Shown piece after piece: positions 24,302 through 37,595 of a DNA stretch of 64,000 nt. The stretch is from assembly GCA_022393335.1 (NCBI GenBank), contig JAJEKB010020536.1, forward strand, positions 196,971 through 260,970, given 5' to 3'. This DNA is from Macrotrachela quadricornifera. Lineage: Eukaryota > Rotifera > Eurotatoria > Philodinida > Philodinidae. Below the pieces are notes generated by a model that was not told the DNA's origin, searched no databases, and saw only the letters and a list, made by a program, of their open reading frames with translations. A program made the position numbers and the translations under genes. Within the stretch, counting starts at the first letter, position 1. Each line of letters begins with the position of its first letter.

Positions 24302-27300
24302 CTAAAAGTTGACTTTATTATGTGTACATCGAAAGCAGTTTGTTCTGAATCTTGGAAAAAGAACAAGGATATCTGAAATGTTTGATTCATTTCGAATAAT
24401 TATTCGATCATGGTTTTTCCATCAGCTTCGACAAGAATTTTATATAAACACAAGCTTTATTCTTATCTTCTCATATTTCTGTTCTAGCAAATGAAAATAT
24501 CTCTTTACTAACATGTATATTTTCAAAAATTGAAGAAGAATTTATGACTACGAATGTCAATGGAACATACAAAACAATGCATGCATTGGCCCAGCATATA
24601 TTTATATATAAAAATATCTTTTCTTCTACTTAACAACATCCTGTTTCACGCAAGGTAAGGATACATCTAAGTCTGCGAATCGCTATATTAGGTATCTGAG
24701 CGAAACACAATAAATCGATCAGTACTTTGACGAAGCAATGTTTCCTGACAGAATCGTTAATGGAAACAATAAACAGTTTTTTACCAGCCCATCTAAAATT
24801 TTTAAGAGTATTGACATGTGTTTTTCTTAATGTCATAGTCCACTTAATATATTTGCCAATTCAATTTATTATCTCGCTATATTACCAAAATAATATCGAA
24901 TAATTATTTAGTATTGCAAATAATCATAGATTTATTTATATTTCATATTCTTTATAGTGCACCGTTCATCGAGACAAACAAGATAAAAAACTAAATATAA
25001 CGTGAAAAGCAGATAGAACATACAATTAATTCATAATATTCATCACTAAAAATTTCAGTTTGCATCTCTGACATCTCCAGTCAGTTATTGATTCGCTAAT
25101 CTCTGGAAAAACATTTGCAAGATATGCTATCCATATCATAAGAAAAAACTGTTCAAAAGACGCCAAAATTTTAGTAGGGAGATATTTAATAAGACTAAAA
25201 TTTCGATACACAACGTAAACCAACATCCATTATACGATAGAACATGTTTCATACAAATCTGAGATTGTGATTAAGTATCTCACATCGGCGGTAGATCATA
25301 ATTAAAATAGAATAGTTCTTATAAAGATTTTGTAGTTCTATCATGTTTGCTATTTGATGACTGATGTCAAAAGAAGGAAAAATCATATAAATAAAAAGTG
25401 AACAATGCGACGATTGTGAAGCAGAACTCTTACATTACTACTGTATTGACTAAGAGAAAGAGATGACTATTTAATGGTTTCATTTGATTTTTGTAGAATG
25501 AGACTAGATCAGTACAGGTAAGAGGAAAAATCTCACCGATTTCATCTGTGTTTTCCGATATTAGTATCTAATTTAGACGCATAAGAATTACGAGTGAGTC
25601 AATGATTCTTAGATAAAATCTTCGTTTATTGTTCATCGATGAAGACTCAGATGCTATGTACTACATTCAGAATTTTGTTCATTTTCTGAAAATATACTAA
25701 GAAATATTGTATGAAGTTTTTCGAGAGACCTAAAGTAGGTTTGGATTGAAAATTTTGCAAAAGATTTTCATATTTTCACTATAACGATCGAAAACTATAT
25801 GGTAATGTCTTGATTAAAATGTCGATTTTTATAGTACAATCGATCCTATCAAAAAGTACTATTTCGATTTCTTTTTTGTCTGTTGATAAAGCACTAAAAT
25901 TTCATTTTGTATATGATTAATCATTTCTGAAAAAGAATGTTACTCTTGTTAAAATGCTTATAACTTCATTTAATATAAATTGGAGTGTTGTTCAATAACA
26001 TACGATAAAACGAAATGTCTGATATACTCTTCTCATATTGAAGTTTCAACTCTTTATAACGATGAAACCTTTCGTGGAAGTTTACTGGTGGTGTCTATAA
26101 CAGTCATTAATGTATTATTAGTCGAAGATAATGCTCGATCATATTGACTACTTATTAAAATGGAACAATCGACTATAAAAAAAACTTTAGCAAGTCAATT
26201 CACTTAAATTAGCTTAAAGCTTTTCTGAAAATATGCTCCGAGGATTGTTAATCTAGTCTATTCACTAGGTAGATCTAAACTCACATTAATAAAAAAAAGA
26301 AATTGAATATCTATGTTGTATTTTGATTGGATACACTATCTTTCATTATTGATTAGAGGATATTCTTAGTTTACAGTCCTAAGAAAAAATTAACGAAATT
26401 GTTTGAAAATCTGTCGTGATATTCGAAAACAGATGTTCTTGATGTTTTTTTGTTCAGTGCAATAACTTTTCTCTTATGTTCTATATCTTACCTCTTCCCT
26501 ATTTGCTTTCGTCAGCTGTTGAAGAGGTAACATCGTTGATTGATCCATCAAAATGAGTCTAAAAAAGAGAGAAACAGTTAATAATCATTATATCATCGAA
26601 CTGATCGATTCGCTTCTTCAACTATCATATGAATCTAAGAAAAGAAACTGAAAAACACAGAGAAGTCAGACATAATACCAAAAACAAAACGATACTTTAA
26701 ATCTAAGACTAAAGAGAGCTTATCCTATCAATTGATCAATTCATTAGAATAGCAAAACATGAAAAAAGAAGAGAAAGTTAACAGTCGACGTCGTTGATAG
26801 CTGTTGGACGTGGACGTTACTTTTTTTTATACAATCAGTCTATTATATCTAGCTCAACAGAATGTCATAAATTAATATACTACTAGGATTATTATCGTCC
26901 CGTGCGATTGGATTACACATAAGGAATCCAGTAAAACGAAGAGAACTAATACATCATTAATCAAACATGTTTAGAAAAAATTTGACTTTTTTGAATAAAT
27001 ACAAATTGTTATAAAACTAGTAATAGTTTAGATGATTTTTAAATAATTAAATTTGATTATTCAGCTACGAATGTGAAGATTTTAGACGATGTAATTATAA
27101 TAATTGAAAAAGTGATATTTTGTAAAATAGGAAGAGATAGATGTACATGGCAAATGACATATATATATAATACAAAGTTACTCTCAAGATTGATACAAAC
27201 CATTTTAGTGTTAAATAGAAAAATCGAATTTAGAAATTCGTCAGTAGAACCAACTTTCTATTATTTTGGATGCAGAAGTCAAAAGACAACGCCATAAATG

Positions 27301-29771
27301 AAAAAGGACGAGGAAAAGATAAGATTATACTTTACGAATTGATAACGTACGTGAAATACCTGTAACAATTGGATCGATAATAAGAGATTCAAGTTGACAA
27401 GAAAACGGGACATACTGAAGATTGGCATTTATGTGCTTGCTACCTATCAATGGTTTAGAAGAGTTGAAAGATTCGATCTAATGTCTATGTATATACTTGT
27501 CCAAGGACAATAACTATCAAACATGTCTCCTTGAACAAATCGGTGGCTAACGAATGGTTCATAGCAATGGGACTCTCGATATTTCTATGATGTTTTGCCG
27601 TGAATAGATATCGATTCTTTAGTCTCTGAATAATATAAGTGAAGAATGATATCAATTCTAATTTGTGTATCATTGTGGATTCTGTTATGATGAGTTTTCA
27701 TCTTATTGTTTGAAATGGTTCATTTCAGACAATATTAATTTTGATCAGTTTCTTTAGACAATGTGCTCATAATGCTCTGCAATAGAACTTACAATGATTT
27801 GCGAATTGAAATACTTTCTGAAAATGATAGGTAACATTAATCTTTAATTATAATGTTATTCTATGACCAAGGAATCGATATTCATTAGCTGGAATACACT
27901 GTTTTGTGGCAGAATTGCACTGTCGATTATCATAAAGATAACCAAGTAGAGATGCTTTTTAAAATATCATCCAGGGAATCATAATTTGTTGCAAATGATA
28001 GACATTCATTACTAGTGATTACAAAAGTGAATTCTGGATGAAAAGTCAGTATGTACAACGCATGGTAAACAGTTCTACCATGCTGAAAATCAAACAGGTA
28101 TGAAAACTTTGAAACTAGTTATATCATTAAGATGAAATGAATTATTGAGAAACGTGTTTTTTTAATTCATGTTAGAACAGTTCTGCAATTGCTACTCGAT
28201 TTCCTAATTTGAAAAAGTCGTTTTAAATATTTATATGAGAAATATTAAATCATACCTCAGTTAAAATTTGTGCTATTGAGCTTAATCATTTTAAAGATGA
28301 AAGCTAATGTTCTTCAAAATGTCATACTGTATAAAACATCAATCTAATAATCAATAATGAAAAATTCCTTGTGATTTGAGTAAAATAGTGAACTTTTAGT
28401 CGAATGATTTTTTGTTCAAGGAAAGTTAATCGAAAAACATTTTCTTGTAGAATAATTCGTTAAGAATTATTAAAATTATAGCACTTATCATTTATTCTTT
28501 TACAACCCGTATACATACACTATAAACAAATTAAACAGTTTTTGCTTCTATTTTAGTAATTGTCAATGAAATAATTTGAATTTAAGTATAAAAACATCCT
28601 TTGTTTTTTTTTCTTGGTGTATAAATATAATATATTTTGTTTTAAGTTGAATATCTCTGATAAGCTTTTTCCAGATCACAAAAATATCTGATAAAAAAAA
28701 GTAAATGAAAATAAATTTTAATTGACTATTTAATGAGAATCTTGTTTTTAAATGTGATAATAAATTAAAAAAGAATAAAAATAAATAAAAGTCAGCTGAG
28801 AGATAAAATAAAAAGAAGTAGATTAGAAATCGTAATTTTAAATATTTATAGGAAAGATAAATATCACTTTAATGTTAGATAATCATGAAAAGTTAAAACT
28901 CCTTGATTGCTCTAGTAGTATAAAAAATTGATGAAATATCAATTAAACAGAAAGATATAAACTCTTTTGACAAAATAAATTACTACATACAGAAAGAGTA
29001 TGAAAAGTATTCAGCTATACAAAGAAGCACTTTGATGAAAATCAAAACGTAACTTCGATTCCATCTGAAAAATTGAGGAAGAAACTTGAAAATTTCTCAT
29101 TTTTAAATCAATTAAAGGCAGTAAAGACTTCTCCTTTTACTGGCTATTAAAATAGTTTACACCGCAAAATCTACTAGAAACATACCACTCATTGTCAGAA
29201 AAATATTGTTCTTCACTAAAATTCACAGTGTAAAATTCATCTTCTGAATCATCTAAGTCATGATACCAATATCAAATATAGTATATATTTTAACATCTCG
29301 ATGAAGTATCGACTCGTACTATACCGAATTTTTGTTAAAAAATTAACAGAAAGAAAAAAAACATTAAAATAACGCATGTATAGCAAATGCGAAGCTTAAA
29401 CAGAACATAATTTAGAACAGAGACGATACTATGTACAGAATAGAGTAGGAAGGAACTATAATTGCTGATAGATTCATGGCCATATTATTATACTTTGGGA
29501 TATTCTTGTCAACATCAAACATAGATTAAATGCATTTGCGAATATGTTTTGACTCAAAGAGAAAAATAATATGAAAAATAATCAAAAGAAGAGCTTTCAA
29601 CACAAGCATGAGAAATACCATTATCGTTTCTTCTCTCTCGTTTTCTTGTATGCATATATATCTCTCAGAAATGAATCAACTACTTCTTTACAATTTGTTT
29701 TTCTTATCATTTCTATTTTATAATCTTTTCAATGAAAAGTTAATATTTTCGGTAATGATGAGAAGTAAAGA
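24302..29771. other. long AT-rich region without recognised genes
   Basis: About 5.5 kb with only the small candidate exon at 26492-26548. On the minus strand a short acidic frame at about 29140-29275 (DLDDSEDEFYTV) looks coding-like but has no start or partner exon. Short open frames at 24630, 25026, 27073 and 27485 have no recognisable content. Confidence 0.4.
26492..26548 (-). CDS. candidate first coding exon (19 codons)
   Basis: On the minus strand an ATG opens MDQSTMLPLQQLTKANREE and ends exactly at a good donor (GTAAGA) in phase 0. The first ART exon can be read from its acceptor at 24302, also in phase 0, so the two could be joined. That would need a 2.2-kb intron, unusual beside the roughly 45-520 bp introns of this gene, so the link is only a hypothesis. 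Confidence 0.3.
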
Positions 29772-30505
29772 ATGAGAAAATGTCCTTCATGGAATCCTAG
29801 GTCTGTTATGGTGGACTTCGAAAAAGCAGCTATCAATGCATTTCAAAAACGTTTTGGTACAACAACAAACCCATTACCAATATCAGCTTGCTTTTTTCAT
29901 TTACAAAAAAATATTCAAAGGAAATTACAGGTTAGTTTATTTTTTTCCCAAAGTACATTGAACTTCATCCTCTTTTATAGGATCTTGGATTAAAAATTAA
30001 TTATGAAAATGATTCTCAATTTGCTTACGATGTTAATAAAATCCTAGCATTAGCATTTCTTGATTGTCAATATGTTAGTCAAGGATTCCATGATCTATAT
30101 ATGTCTTTACCATCTATTCTTGAACCATTATTAGATTATTTTGAGGACACTTACATCGGTAGAAGACGACCGAATGGACGTGCAACACCAATATATCCTA
30201 TCGAATTATGAAATATGCATGAAAGAACCATTAATGGAGCGATGCGCACTAATAACCAAGCTGAAGCTTGGCACCGCCGATTCAATTCTGTTATTGAATG
30301 TGAACATCCATCTCTTTGGGTTTTTATTCATAGTCTTCAAAACGAAGAAAATTATATTCACTGTCAAATTGTTAAAACTAATGCTGGTCAAGATGCATCT
30401 CAATCAAAGAAATATTTGGATTATAACAAGCGATTAAAGAACCTGATAACCTCTCCACATTCAACATTACTTAAACAAATAGAAGGACTTGCGCTTAACT
30501 TATGA
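29772..30505 (+). pseudogene. MULE transposase, C-terminal half
   Basis: Exons 29772-29930 and 29981-30505, joined by a 50-bp GT-AG intron in phase 0. The first carries MVDFEKAAINAF...CFFHLQKNIQRKLQ, the second catalytic Asp and C/H region of Mutator-like transposases. The second exon continues to TNNQAEAWHRRF, the usual C-terminal signature with the third acidic residue. An in-frame TGA at 30209-30211 stands where relatives would have Trp, and the N-terminal half (FLYWCH finger and first Asp) is absent, so the copy is dead. AATAAA follows at about 30561. The matching N-terminal half of a related copy is at 57560-58268. Confidence 0.75.
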
Positions 30506-30596
30506 GTCATAACTTATTGTTAATTTTTTTTGTATTTTTGTGTGTAACAATTTTGTTATTAAATAAATTGGAATATAATTGTATCTCATTTACGAC

Positions 30597-30706
30597 TAAT
30601 CTTTTCGTCGACTAATTATCGCATCGACTAATTGTTGTTTCGACGAATTGTCGCCGTCCAATTGTCGTTCAACTAATTTTCTTTCGACTAATTGTCGCTT
30701 TCCCAA
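30597..30706. repeat. short tandem array with TCGACTAATTGTCG core
   Basis: About six imperfect units of 14-20 bp, each containing CGACTAATTGTCG or a variant (CGACTAATTATCG, CGACGAATTGTCG, CAACTAATTTTC). It starts shortly after the MULE coding end and stops where mariner coding sequence begins, so it is probably the MULE's terminal subrepeat array. A similar TCGAAAA-type array flanks the other MULE fragment near 57124. Confidence 0.65.
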
Positions 30707-31325
30707 CAGGACCATTCGATTTAAAGAATACAGAAAATAAATTTTTTGGTTCAAATTTGCTTCGACGAACGATAGTACGTGGTGATTCACCTTCGCCAAT
30801 CCAGGTTTTGTTTGTTGACTTGTGATGAATCTGCCTATGGTAAATCCACATCTCATCACCTGTAATAATATCACATAATCGCCAGGAACCATTACGAAAT
30901 TTTGCTAAATTTTCACGACAAAGTCGGACTCGTTCTTGCTTTTGTTCATCATTCATTTGATGGGGTATCCAACGAGATGTAACTTTTCTCATCTTGAGAT
31001 AATTGTGGATAATTTGTTCTATTGTACCACGAGAGAGAGATGTCTCAGCTATAATTTCATCATAAGTTGAATGTGGATCATTGTTGATAACCTGTCGTAC
31101 TAATTCAATATTTTCATCTGTAAGCACGGAAACTGGACGACCAGATCGAGGATCATCATTGACATCTTCTCTTCCTTCACGGAAACGCTTTGCCCACTCT
31201 GCAACTGTTGGATATGATGGAGCCTTGGGTCCCAAAGTTGTTGCAAGTTCTTCGTGAATTGTCTTTGGATTTAACCCCAAAATAGTTCGAATTTTAATAT
31301 AATATCGATTGTATTCATTATCCAT
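30669..31325 (-). pseudogene. mariner transposase, truncated
   Basis: Begins MDNEYNRYYIKIRTILGL. A helix-turn-helix domain (TVAEWAKRFREGREDV, DDPRSGRPVS) and a second one (SRGTIEQIIH) precede the catalytic region with the first Asp in ITGDEMWIYH. Homology runs to FSVFFKSNGPV at about 30709; the last residues of the frame come from the adjacent TCGACTAATTGTCG array. The second Asp (usually in an HDNA phrase) and the third are missing, so only about 205 of the usual 345 or so residues remain. It was probably cut by the neighbouring MULE insertion. The N-terminal part has no stop codon, so the loss looks fairly recent. Confidence 0.85.
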
Positions 31326-32009
31326 TTTTGAATTTTTTTTTTAAGTTCGAATTAGAGTTTATCGAAAAAAATACTGTAACTAAGTCTTAAAGAGATTTAC
31401 TATATATATGGTATTATAGATAAGACATTCCACTATTTATCCATACACAACACTCTTCGATATTAAATGGTTATAAAATTGCCAATAGCAATCTGGAAAC
31501 TTTTTGTGTGACCTAAGTAATTTATCTATTTTCTAAATAACATATCTTTCATCTAATTCTCAAAATTCTCATTCTAAAAAAAGAACACTCATAATTGTAA
31601 ACAAACCGTTTTCTTCATCTCATAAACTCTTAACTTTCTAGATCTGGATATAATCTATTATCAACCACGAATATACTATAAACTATACACATATTTATTA
31701 TTTTTCTATTATATTTTTACTTCTACAATAAATCCAACGTACAAAATTCCATTACATCTAATAGAAGAAATATGTTTTCACATTATAAATAATATATAGA
31801 ATTATATAGTACATGATAATACCTATTACATGTTATAATAACGATTATTAAAACTATATTTTCACATTATAAATAATATAAAAAAGCATGTATTAAATTG
31901 TGATGCCTGTCACATGCTATAAAGATAATTATTATCATTGTTATTATATTGCATAAAATCTCAACATCTTATTGCCACATTATCTCGAAAAAACAAATAA
32001 GATGAATTA
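31326..32009. other. mariner 5' flank and AT-rich DNA with a tandem duplication
   Basis: TTTTCACATTATAAATAATATA occurs near 31776 and again near 31859, each followed by similar text, giving two imperfect units of about 83 bp. The mariner left terminal repeat should lie within the first 200 bases, but I cannot pair it. Bases 32008-32009 are the TA bordering the next MITE. Confidence 0.45.
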
Positions 32010-32598
32010 TTACCCATTTCAAAATATAAGAGCCCTGAGTGTTTTTTAAATAACTTTTGATAGAAACAAGATAGAGACCTGCGGTTTTCACCGTTGGAAA
32101 GAGGAGATGAAGACGCGTCGAAACATATATAACAGACTTTCACAACAATTTTCCTTGAGTGGCTTCAACTATGATCTTTCATAATCGATGTACCACGCCC
32201 AAGCGTTACAATGAGTTTCCGATTTTCAGGAGTGCAGAAGAACCACCAACTGAAGATCTACAAAACTACGCATAGCTCAAATTCTTAGCTTCCTTTGTTC
32301 AGGAGTTAGAGGCATCCTACTCAACACTGTAAGCCGATTTTTCGAAAAATTTGCGCTAAAAAAGGAACTTTTTTTAAATTTTTCGTATTTTTCCTGGAAA
32401 AAAAAGCCTGTTTTTTTGTCGCTTTTTTTGGAAAACTGATCAGAAAAGCTCTAGAACACGTGTAATAAAATTCTGTAATATACAATATGGTGCGTCTTTA
32501 CCTCCTCTTTCCAACGGTGAAAACCGCAGCTCTCTAGCTCGTTCCTGTAAAAAGTTATTCGAAAAATACTCAGGGCTCTTATATTTTGAAATGGGTAA
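32010..32598. mobile_element. 589-bp MITE, copy 1, TA target site
   Basis: Terminal inverted repeats start TTACCCATTTCAAAATATAA and run about 32 bp before they diverge. The element is bordered by TA on both sides (32008-32009 and 32599-32600). No coding frame lies inside. It is nearly identical to the copy at 46931-47518 (588 bp). The TA duplication and short terminal repeats place it with Tc1/mariner-mobilised MITEs. Confidence 0.85.
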
Positions 32599-32600
32599 TA

Positions 32601-34280
32601 GTATTATTCGTAATTTGACTGGAATTAATATTATTTGTAATTTTCCTGAAGTTTTGTTCTTTCTTGCATGTGTATTTGTACTCCCATCTGTTATCTGTAT
32701 TCATATTCGTTATCTGTATGTTATTTATGTATTAGTATAGTCTGAAAAAGAATATTCGAAAAGCGTTGCTAGTATTGTCTTTTTTGTATTCAAATAAATC
32801 TATGTACATTTTCTCTTTCTTAATTCCTTAGATTTATTAATCTATCCAAATCTCATTTTCAGATAAGCTTCTGATCATAATCTATTTATACCATCTACAA
32901 AGAGTCGATTTGAAATCATCAGTACATTAGATTGAATAAATAGTTCAAAGTTCATCAACAATTGAATTGGTGAGTCGAATCGATTTACATATCAAAAAAG
33001 AAAAAATAATTTGCTTTCTAAAATACTTCTCAAAAGTCTTTCTATACTTCATTCGTTATTTTTTCATTGTACAACTGATTTTTTGGTTCGAAAAAAAAAT
33101 AAGGACTATGTTGTATAAATATACAGGTTGATTTTTTTCTTGCATCGAGCAAAGAATGGAAAGAGAAGACAAAACTGTATAGTATAACGTGATGAAAGAA
33201 ACATGTGCGAAAAATATTCATTCATATCTATCTCATTATGATGTGTATGAAATAGCACGGTTGATTGGTTCACGTAAATAAACATTATTTGAAAAAAAAG
33301 CGACTAATTTCATTGAATATAAATACATAAGATAACTTGCATCCAAGATACACAAAAACAACTTTAATATATTTCAGTGTTAATTTTCGTCGTAAGTATA
33401 CCTAGTTATCCATATATTGATTTTCCTATGTAATACGACACTTCAGACATAAGTATTTATTTCAGAATTTGAAATAAATGTTTATATCACGTAGAGTGAA
33501 CTCAAAAATGTAAGAAAATATACATTATTATTCAGAAGATTGTTTCTAAATATCTTTAAGATGTATACACTAAGCATTAATTGCAGTTTTCTCCATTGCA
33601 ATATATTTTATCTTGCTTTGAAACTATTTATGCATCCTGATGTGAAGCTTCAATCTCTGATATCAAATGTTGTTTAAACTGTCCTGTATGATTTTTCTGT
33701 GGGAAACAGAAGAAATTTTATTCCTTTTATCTACGTGAAGTTATTCTGAAGATAATACTGGATCAGTATGGCTGAAATAGCGTTACGAAAAGATCTTATT
33801 CTTAATTTCAGTAACCCACTTATGAGATATCAATAGAAACCAAGTAGTAGACAGTAATTGACTTTTAACAATTATTTAAATGTGGTACTTTTTCTCAAAA
33901 CTGTCGCACGTTGAACAGGATATGTAACGCTATTGCGAAAATCTCTTCTTTGGTACAATTTTTGTTTATATAATAGATCAGTAATTACGATAATACAAGC
34001 ATGAGATAAGTAACCGTTATATTGCTGATGGAAAACTAGACTTGTATAAAATTGGCGTTTCTTTCGAATCGAAACTGTATCGGAATCATCATGCCTTAGT
34101 TCACAGTCGAGATTGAATTTGCCGACCACTAGAAAAATACGTGTATGGTTTCGAAATGAATTTCCTTCTCAAACATACAATAATAAATTTACTTTCTTTC
34201 AGAAAAAGGTCAGCGAATCTCTTGAATTTGTGCTACTTGTATTTTTATTAAATGTTGCACGAACTTTTGGTTAGACCTAA
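32601..34280. other. intergenic, no gene supported
   Basis: AT-rich DNA. An open frame at 33872-34129 (minus) has no recognisable content. Confidence 0.4.
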
Positions 34281-34288
34281 GTATATAT

Positions 34289-35574
34289 CAGAGACCGTCA
34301 CAGGGCACATTTTTTTTGCCCTGTCCTGTACTGTGCCCTGCTATGTCTTGCCCTGAACGATAAAACATCATTTTTTTTTGCCTTGACCTGCCCTGAGGGT
34401 AGGACAGTACAGGACAGGGCGCCCTGAGGGCATTGAAATGAATCTCATCTGTAGGATGAGCTCATAGCACGATGAATAAATCTAACGGGATAGGTGTTCA
34501 TTATATATGTCTTGTTCAAGTCATTTCAACAGAATTTTATTCATGCGTAGAAACGATAAATAATTCGTTGAAATTCTACTAAAACGACACTGTTTTTATA
34601 TGATTATAAACCTGTTTAGATGTTATGTTAGTCTTTTTACATCATTGAGATTATTTTCAAATTTTTCTGGTCAATTAAGATTTTAACTAATTTAAAAAAA
34701 TAAAAATGGGTGAATATTTTTGATTAATTAAACAAAAATAAGAATCTTATCAATGAAAGAAGCCGAAATAATGGATCAGAAGTCACATTATAATCAAGCA
34801 AAAATAATGACGTCGTAATATATTCTTTGTAATAGAAGTAATCATGCATCTTAATTTTCAATTTTATTAATATGAAAAGATGAATAATAGTCATTTTTCT
34901 AGTTTTATAACAATTGAAATAATACAGATATATAAAAATAACTAGAACTTTCGACATGTCATATAAAACTAGCAAAATTACTATCATTCATCTTTTCATT
35001 TAATTCTCTGTAGAAAAAATAACTGATTTTAGTTTTGTATCTTCAATTTTCTGGTAGAGATCCAAAGAATAAGCTGGATAACTGCAGAAAAATAAGATAT
35101 TTACCAAGGAATACAGAAATTCTGACTGACTGAACGCTATCATCTTCAAGATTTGAAGACTTTAGTCGCCACTTACCAAGGGATTGCACTTTATTTTCTA
35201 TTTACTCTAAATAATTTTGATGTGATAAGTGTGGTTGAATTTTTCAGAAGCGGACCGAGTCGTATTGTACAACAATAAATCCGCACGCGTTTCGAATCTA
35301 GCAGTTCTAATGAAACTAATTGAAAGAATATGGCCACCATTGGTTAATAGAATTCCATCAATAATAGATGTGTTGAAAGAATCCATTTAGCTTCGTATCA
35401 GGATTTCAAACAAACTAATGTGAAAAATTAACAGGGCAAAAAAAATTTGCCCTGTCCTGACCTGTACTTTTCGTTAGTCGCCCTGCAGGACACACAGGAC
35501 AGGGCAAAAAAAGAAGTTTGCTCTGTAGTACAGGGCCGGGCAACAGGACAGCCCTGTGCCGATGACGGTCTCTG
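34289..35574. mobile_element. non-autonomous hAT-like element, 1286 bp
   Basis: Termini CAGAGACCGTCA and TGACGGTCTCTG are exact inverted repeats. Flanking octamers GTATATAT (34281-34288) and GTACACAT (35575-35582) match at six of eight positions, as expected for an aged 8-bp hAT target duplication. The subterminal 150 bp at each end are packed with GCCCTGTCCTG/CAGGACAGGGC words, very GC-rich for this region and typical of hAT transposase-binding sites. The interior is AT-rich and has no transposase frame. Confidence 0.75.
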
Positions 35575-35582
35575 GTACACAT

Positions 35583-36685
35583 TGTGCTAAAATATAATAA
35601 AGAATATAGAATTATCATGATTAACGAATACTTCAAAGATTATATATCAAATACTGAAGTAATCCTTGAAAAATCAGAGTGTGCATATATTTATCTTTCG
35701 AGAATCTAAAAGTGCCACAAAATATATGGTATTTAACTAAAAAATGAATAACAGTTCTCTCTAGATAAACCTAAAAAACCCATGAGATGATTAATTCAAG
35801 TTGTAATATAAATGAAGTTGCAGAACCTATTTTTCATTTTGAAAGTAAATAAAGATATAGGACCATTGAATATCTAATCGATAAAAAGTGAAAGAAATAA
35901 TCACTTCCATATGAGCTAGGAAAAAAGATAAAATTTTTTCTTTCATTTATATCATTTATAATAAGTGATAAATGACCACTTCATTATAAGTTACATAAAT
36001 GTAATACTCGATAGTTGAATTCAACTATTTCAACTGTTGAAGTATTCAACTTTTAGGCGATGGGCCCAAGTCACACATGCGACAGCTTAGGTTGGCGCGC
36101 AAGTCTTTGTCGACAGACGAGGTGGAAGGGAAGCAAATTACATAAGAGTAGTTGTGGGTGGACTCTTATTAGTTGTTTGCTTCGTAGCGTTGTAAGGGTA
36201 AGTTAGAATGAGCTAAAAATTTGGATTTAGCGGTTTTTGATGCTACTCATTCATTTCCACTGAAAGAAAAAATAGGTATCAAAAGTTTTAAGAGTATCGT
36301 CCCATGCACTAATGTTCGATATTGTCATGAACCGTCTCTTAAGAATCACCAAATATTAACCCTAGGTAGCACTGAAAACGCTTCAAGTATTATCCTTGAA
36401 TAACCCTCAAAAATTTTCAGGCACTATCCTTAAATAGCCTGCAAAAACTTATAAGGCTTTAGCTAGCTCATTTGGTTTAGTTCCTACGACAAATTTACTG
36501 TTGTTACAAGAAAAAAAGATGAAAAAATATTTTGGTAAACTATGGACTCAATTTTGATTGGTCTATTTTTTCTATATGAAGTGAACCACATTTCTTTAGT
36601 TAGTATGTTAGGTTTACTTCATACGACCATTACATCGAGCATTTATTTCTTTGGTGGTGGGTTTGTTTTGAGAAAAAAATTAAAG
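35583..36685. other. intergenic; GC-richer patch and repeat fragment
   Basis: A GC-richer stretch at about 36055-36200 (GGGCCCAAG, GGCGCGCAAG) stands out. Bases about 36307-36347 repeat the sequence near the left edge of the window. A 15-bp palindrome-like run of TTGAATTCAACT words lies near 36012-36055. No gene was recognised. Confidence 0.35.
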
Positions 36686-37595
36686 GACGGGGAACGTTTT
36701 AGGGATATTTCGGCCCAATTGAGAAATCAAGGTACATTCGCATGAAACTTTCAGCAAACGTTTACCATAGTCATAGCAGTCATCCCTAAAAATTTCAGCC
36801 TGATCAGTTAAACTTTTCCTGTACTTCCTTAATACGGTACCAAGCATCAAAAATAGGCAAAAATACACCTCAGAGCAAAAGGTGTGGACCTTTGTTCTTC
36901 ACTACTTTGTTCAGACCCAAAGGCGAACTTTTTAGTGTAACAAGTACACACTAAGAGCTACAAAATTACAAAGACAAGAGGGTGCGGAAAACCTGCCGTC
37001 ATAACAACATGAAGGATCACAGTGTGTTATGTATAGGTAAAAGTATTTTAGGCGGACCCTTGTAAACCTTGCTTCTCCGATATTTGATTCGGCGGCGCAG
37101 GTTATTTTATTATAAACAGTATCTATTTAAATGTAATAAATCTCAGAAATAATTATCGATAACAGAATTATTGGCTTTTGCTTTATATGGTTTGCTATTG
37201 ACCATAATTTGATCGATATAGTAATCTCTGTTAGCAGATGATAATGGTATGTAGTGTTTTGTACGAAACATGACGATTTTGAATTATAGAACACGCTTAG
37301 AAATCTTACGGGATAGTTGTATATGTTGATGTTCGCGAAAATATTTTGACATGTTTGTAAATTTTTCTCCGTAGTTGTGTGAAATATAATACTTTGATTT
37401 TTATAATGAACTAAAAGCTTGCGGTGAGTAAAGGAGGTTGTTTAGAGGATTTGAATTACTTAGCTCTACTGAGTATGAAATGAAAGTTTCTATTATTTGT
37501 AATTTTTGTATATTCATTACATGAGTGTCTGTGTTGATGCTGATTGTGCGTGAGTGATTTGACATGATGTCAACTTTTTCTATTCGTTTTTTTTA

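Noticed and set aside
30596..30892. Minus-strand ORF overlapping the mariner fragment in another frame
   Set aside because: It reads the tandem array and the mariner gene out of frame.
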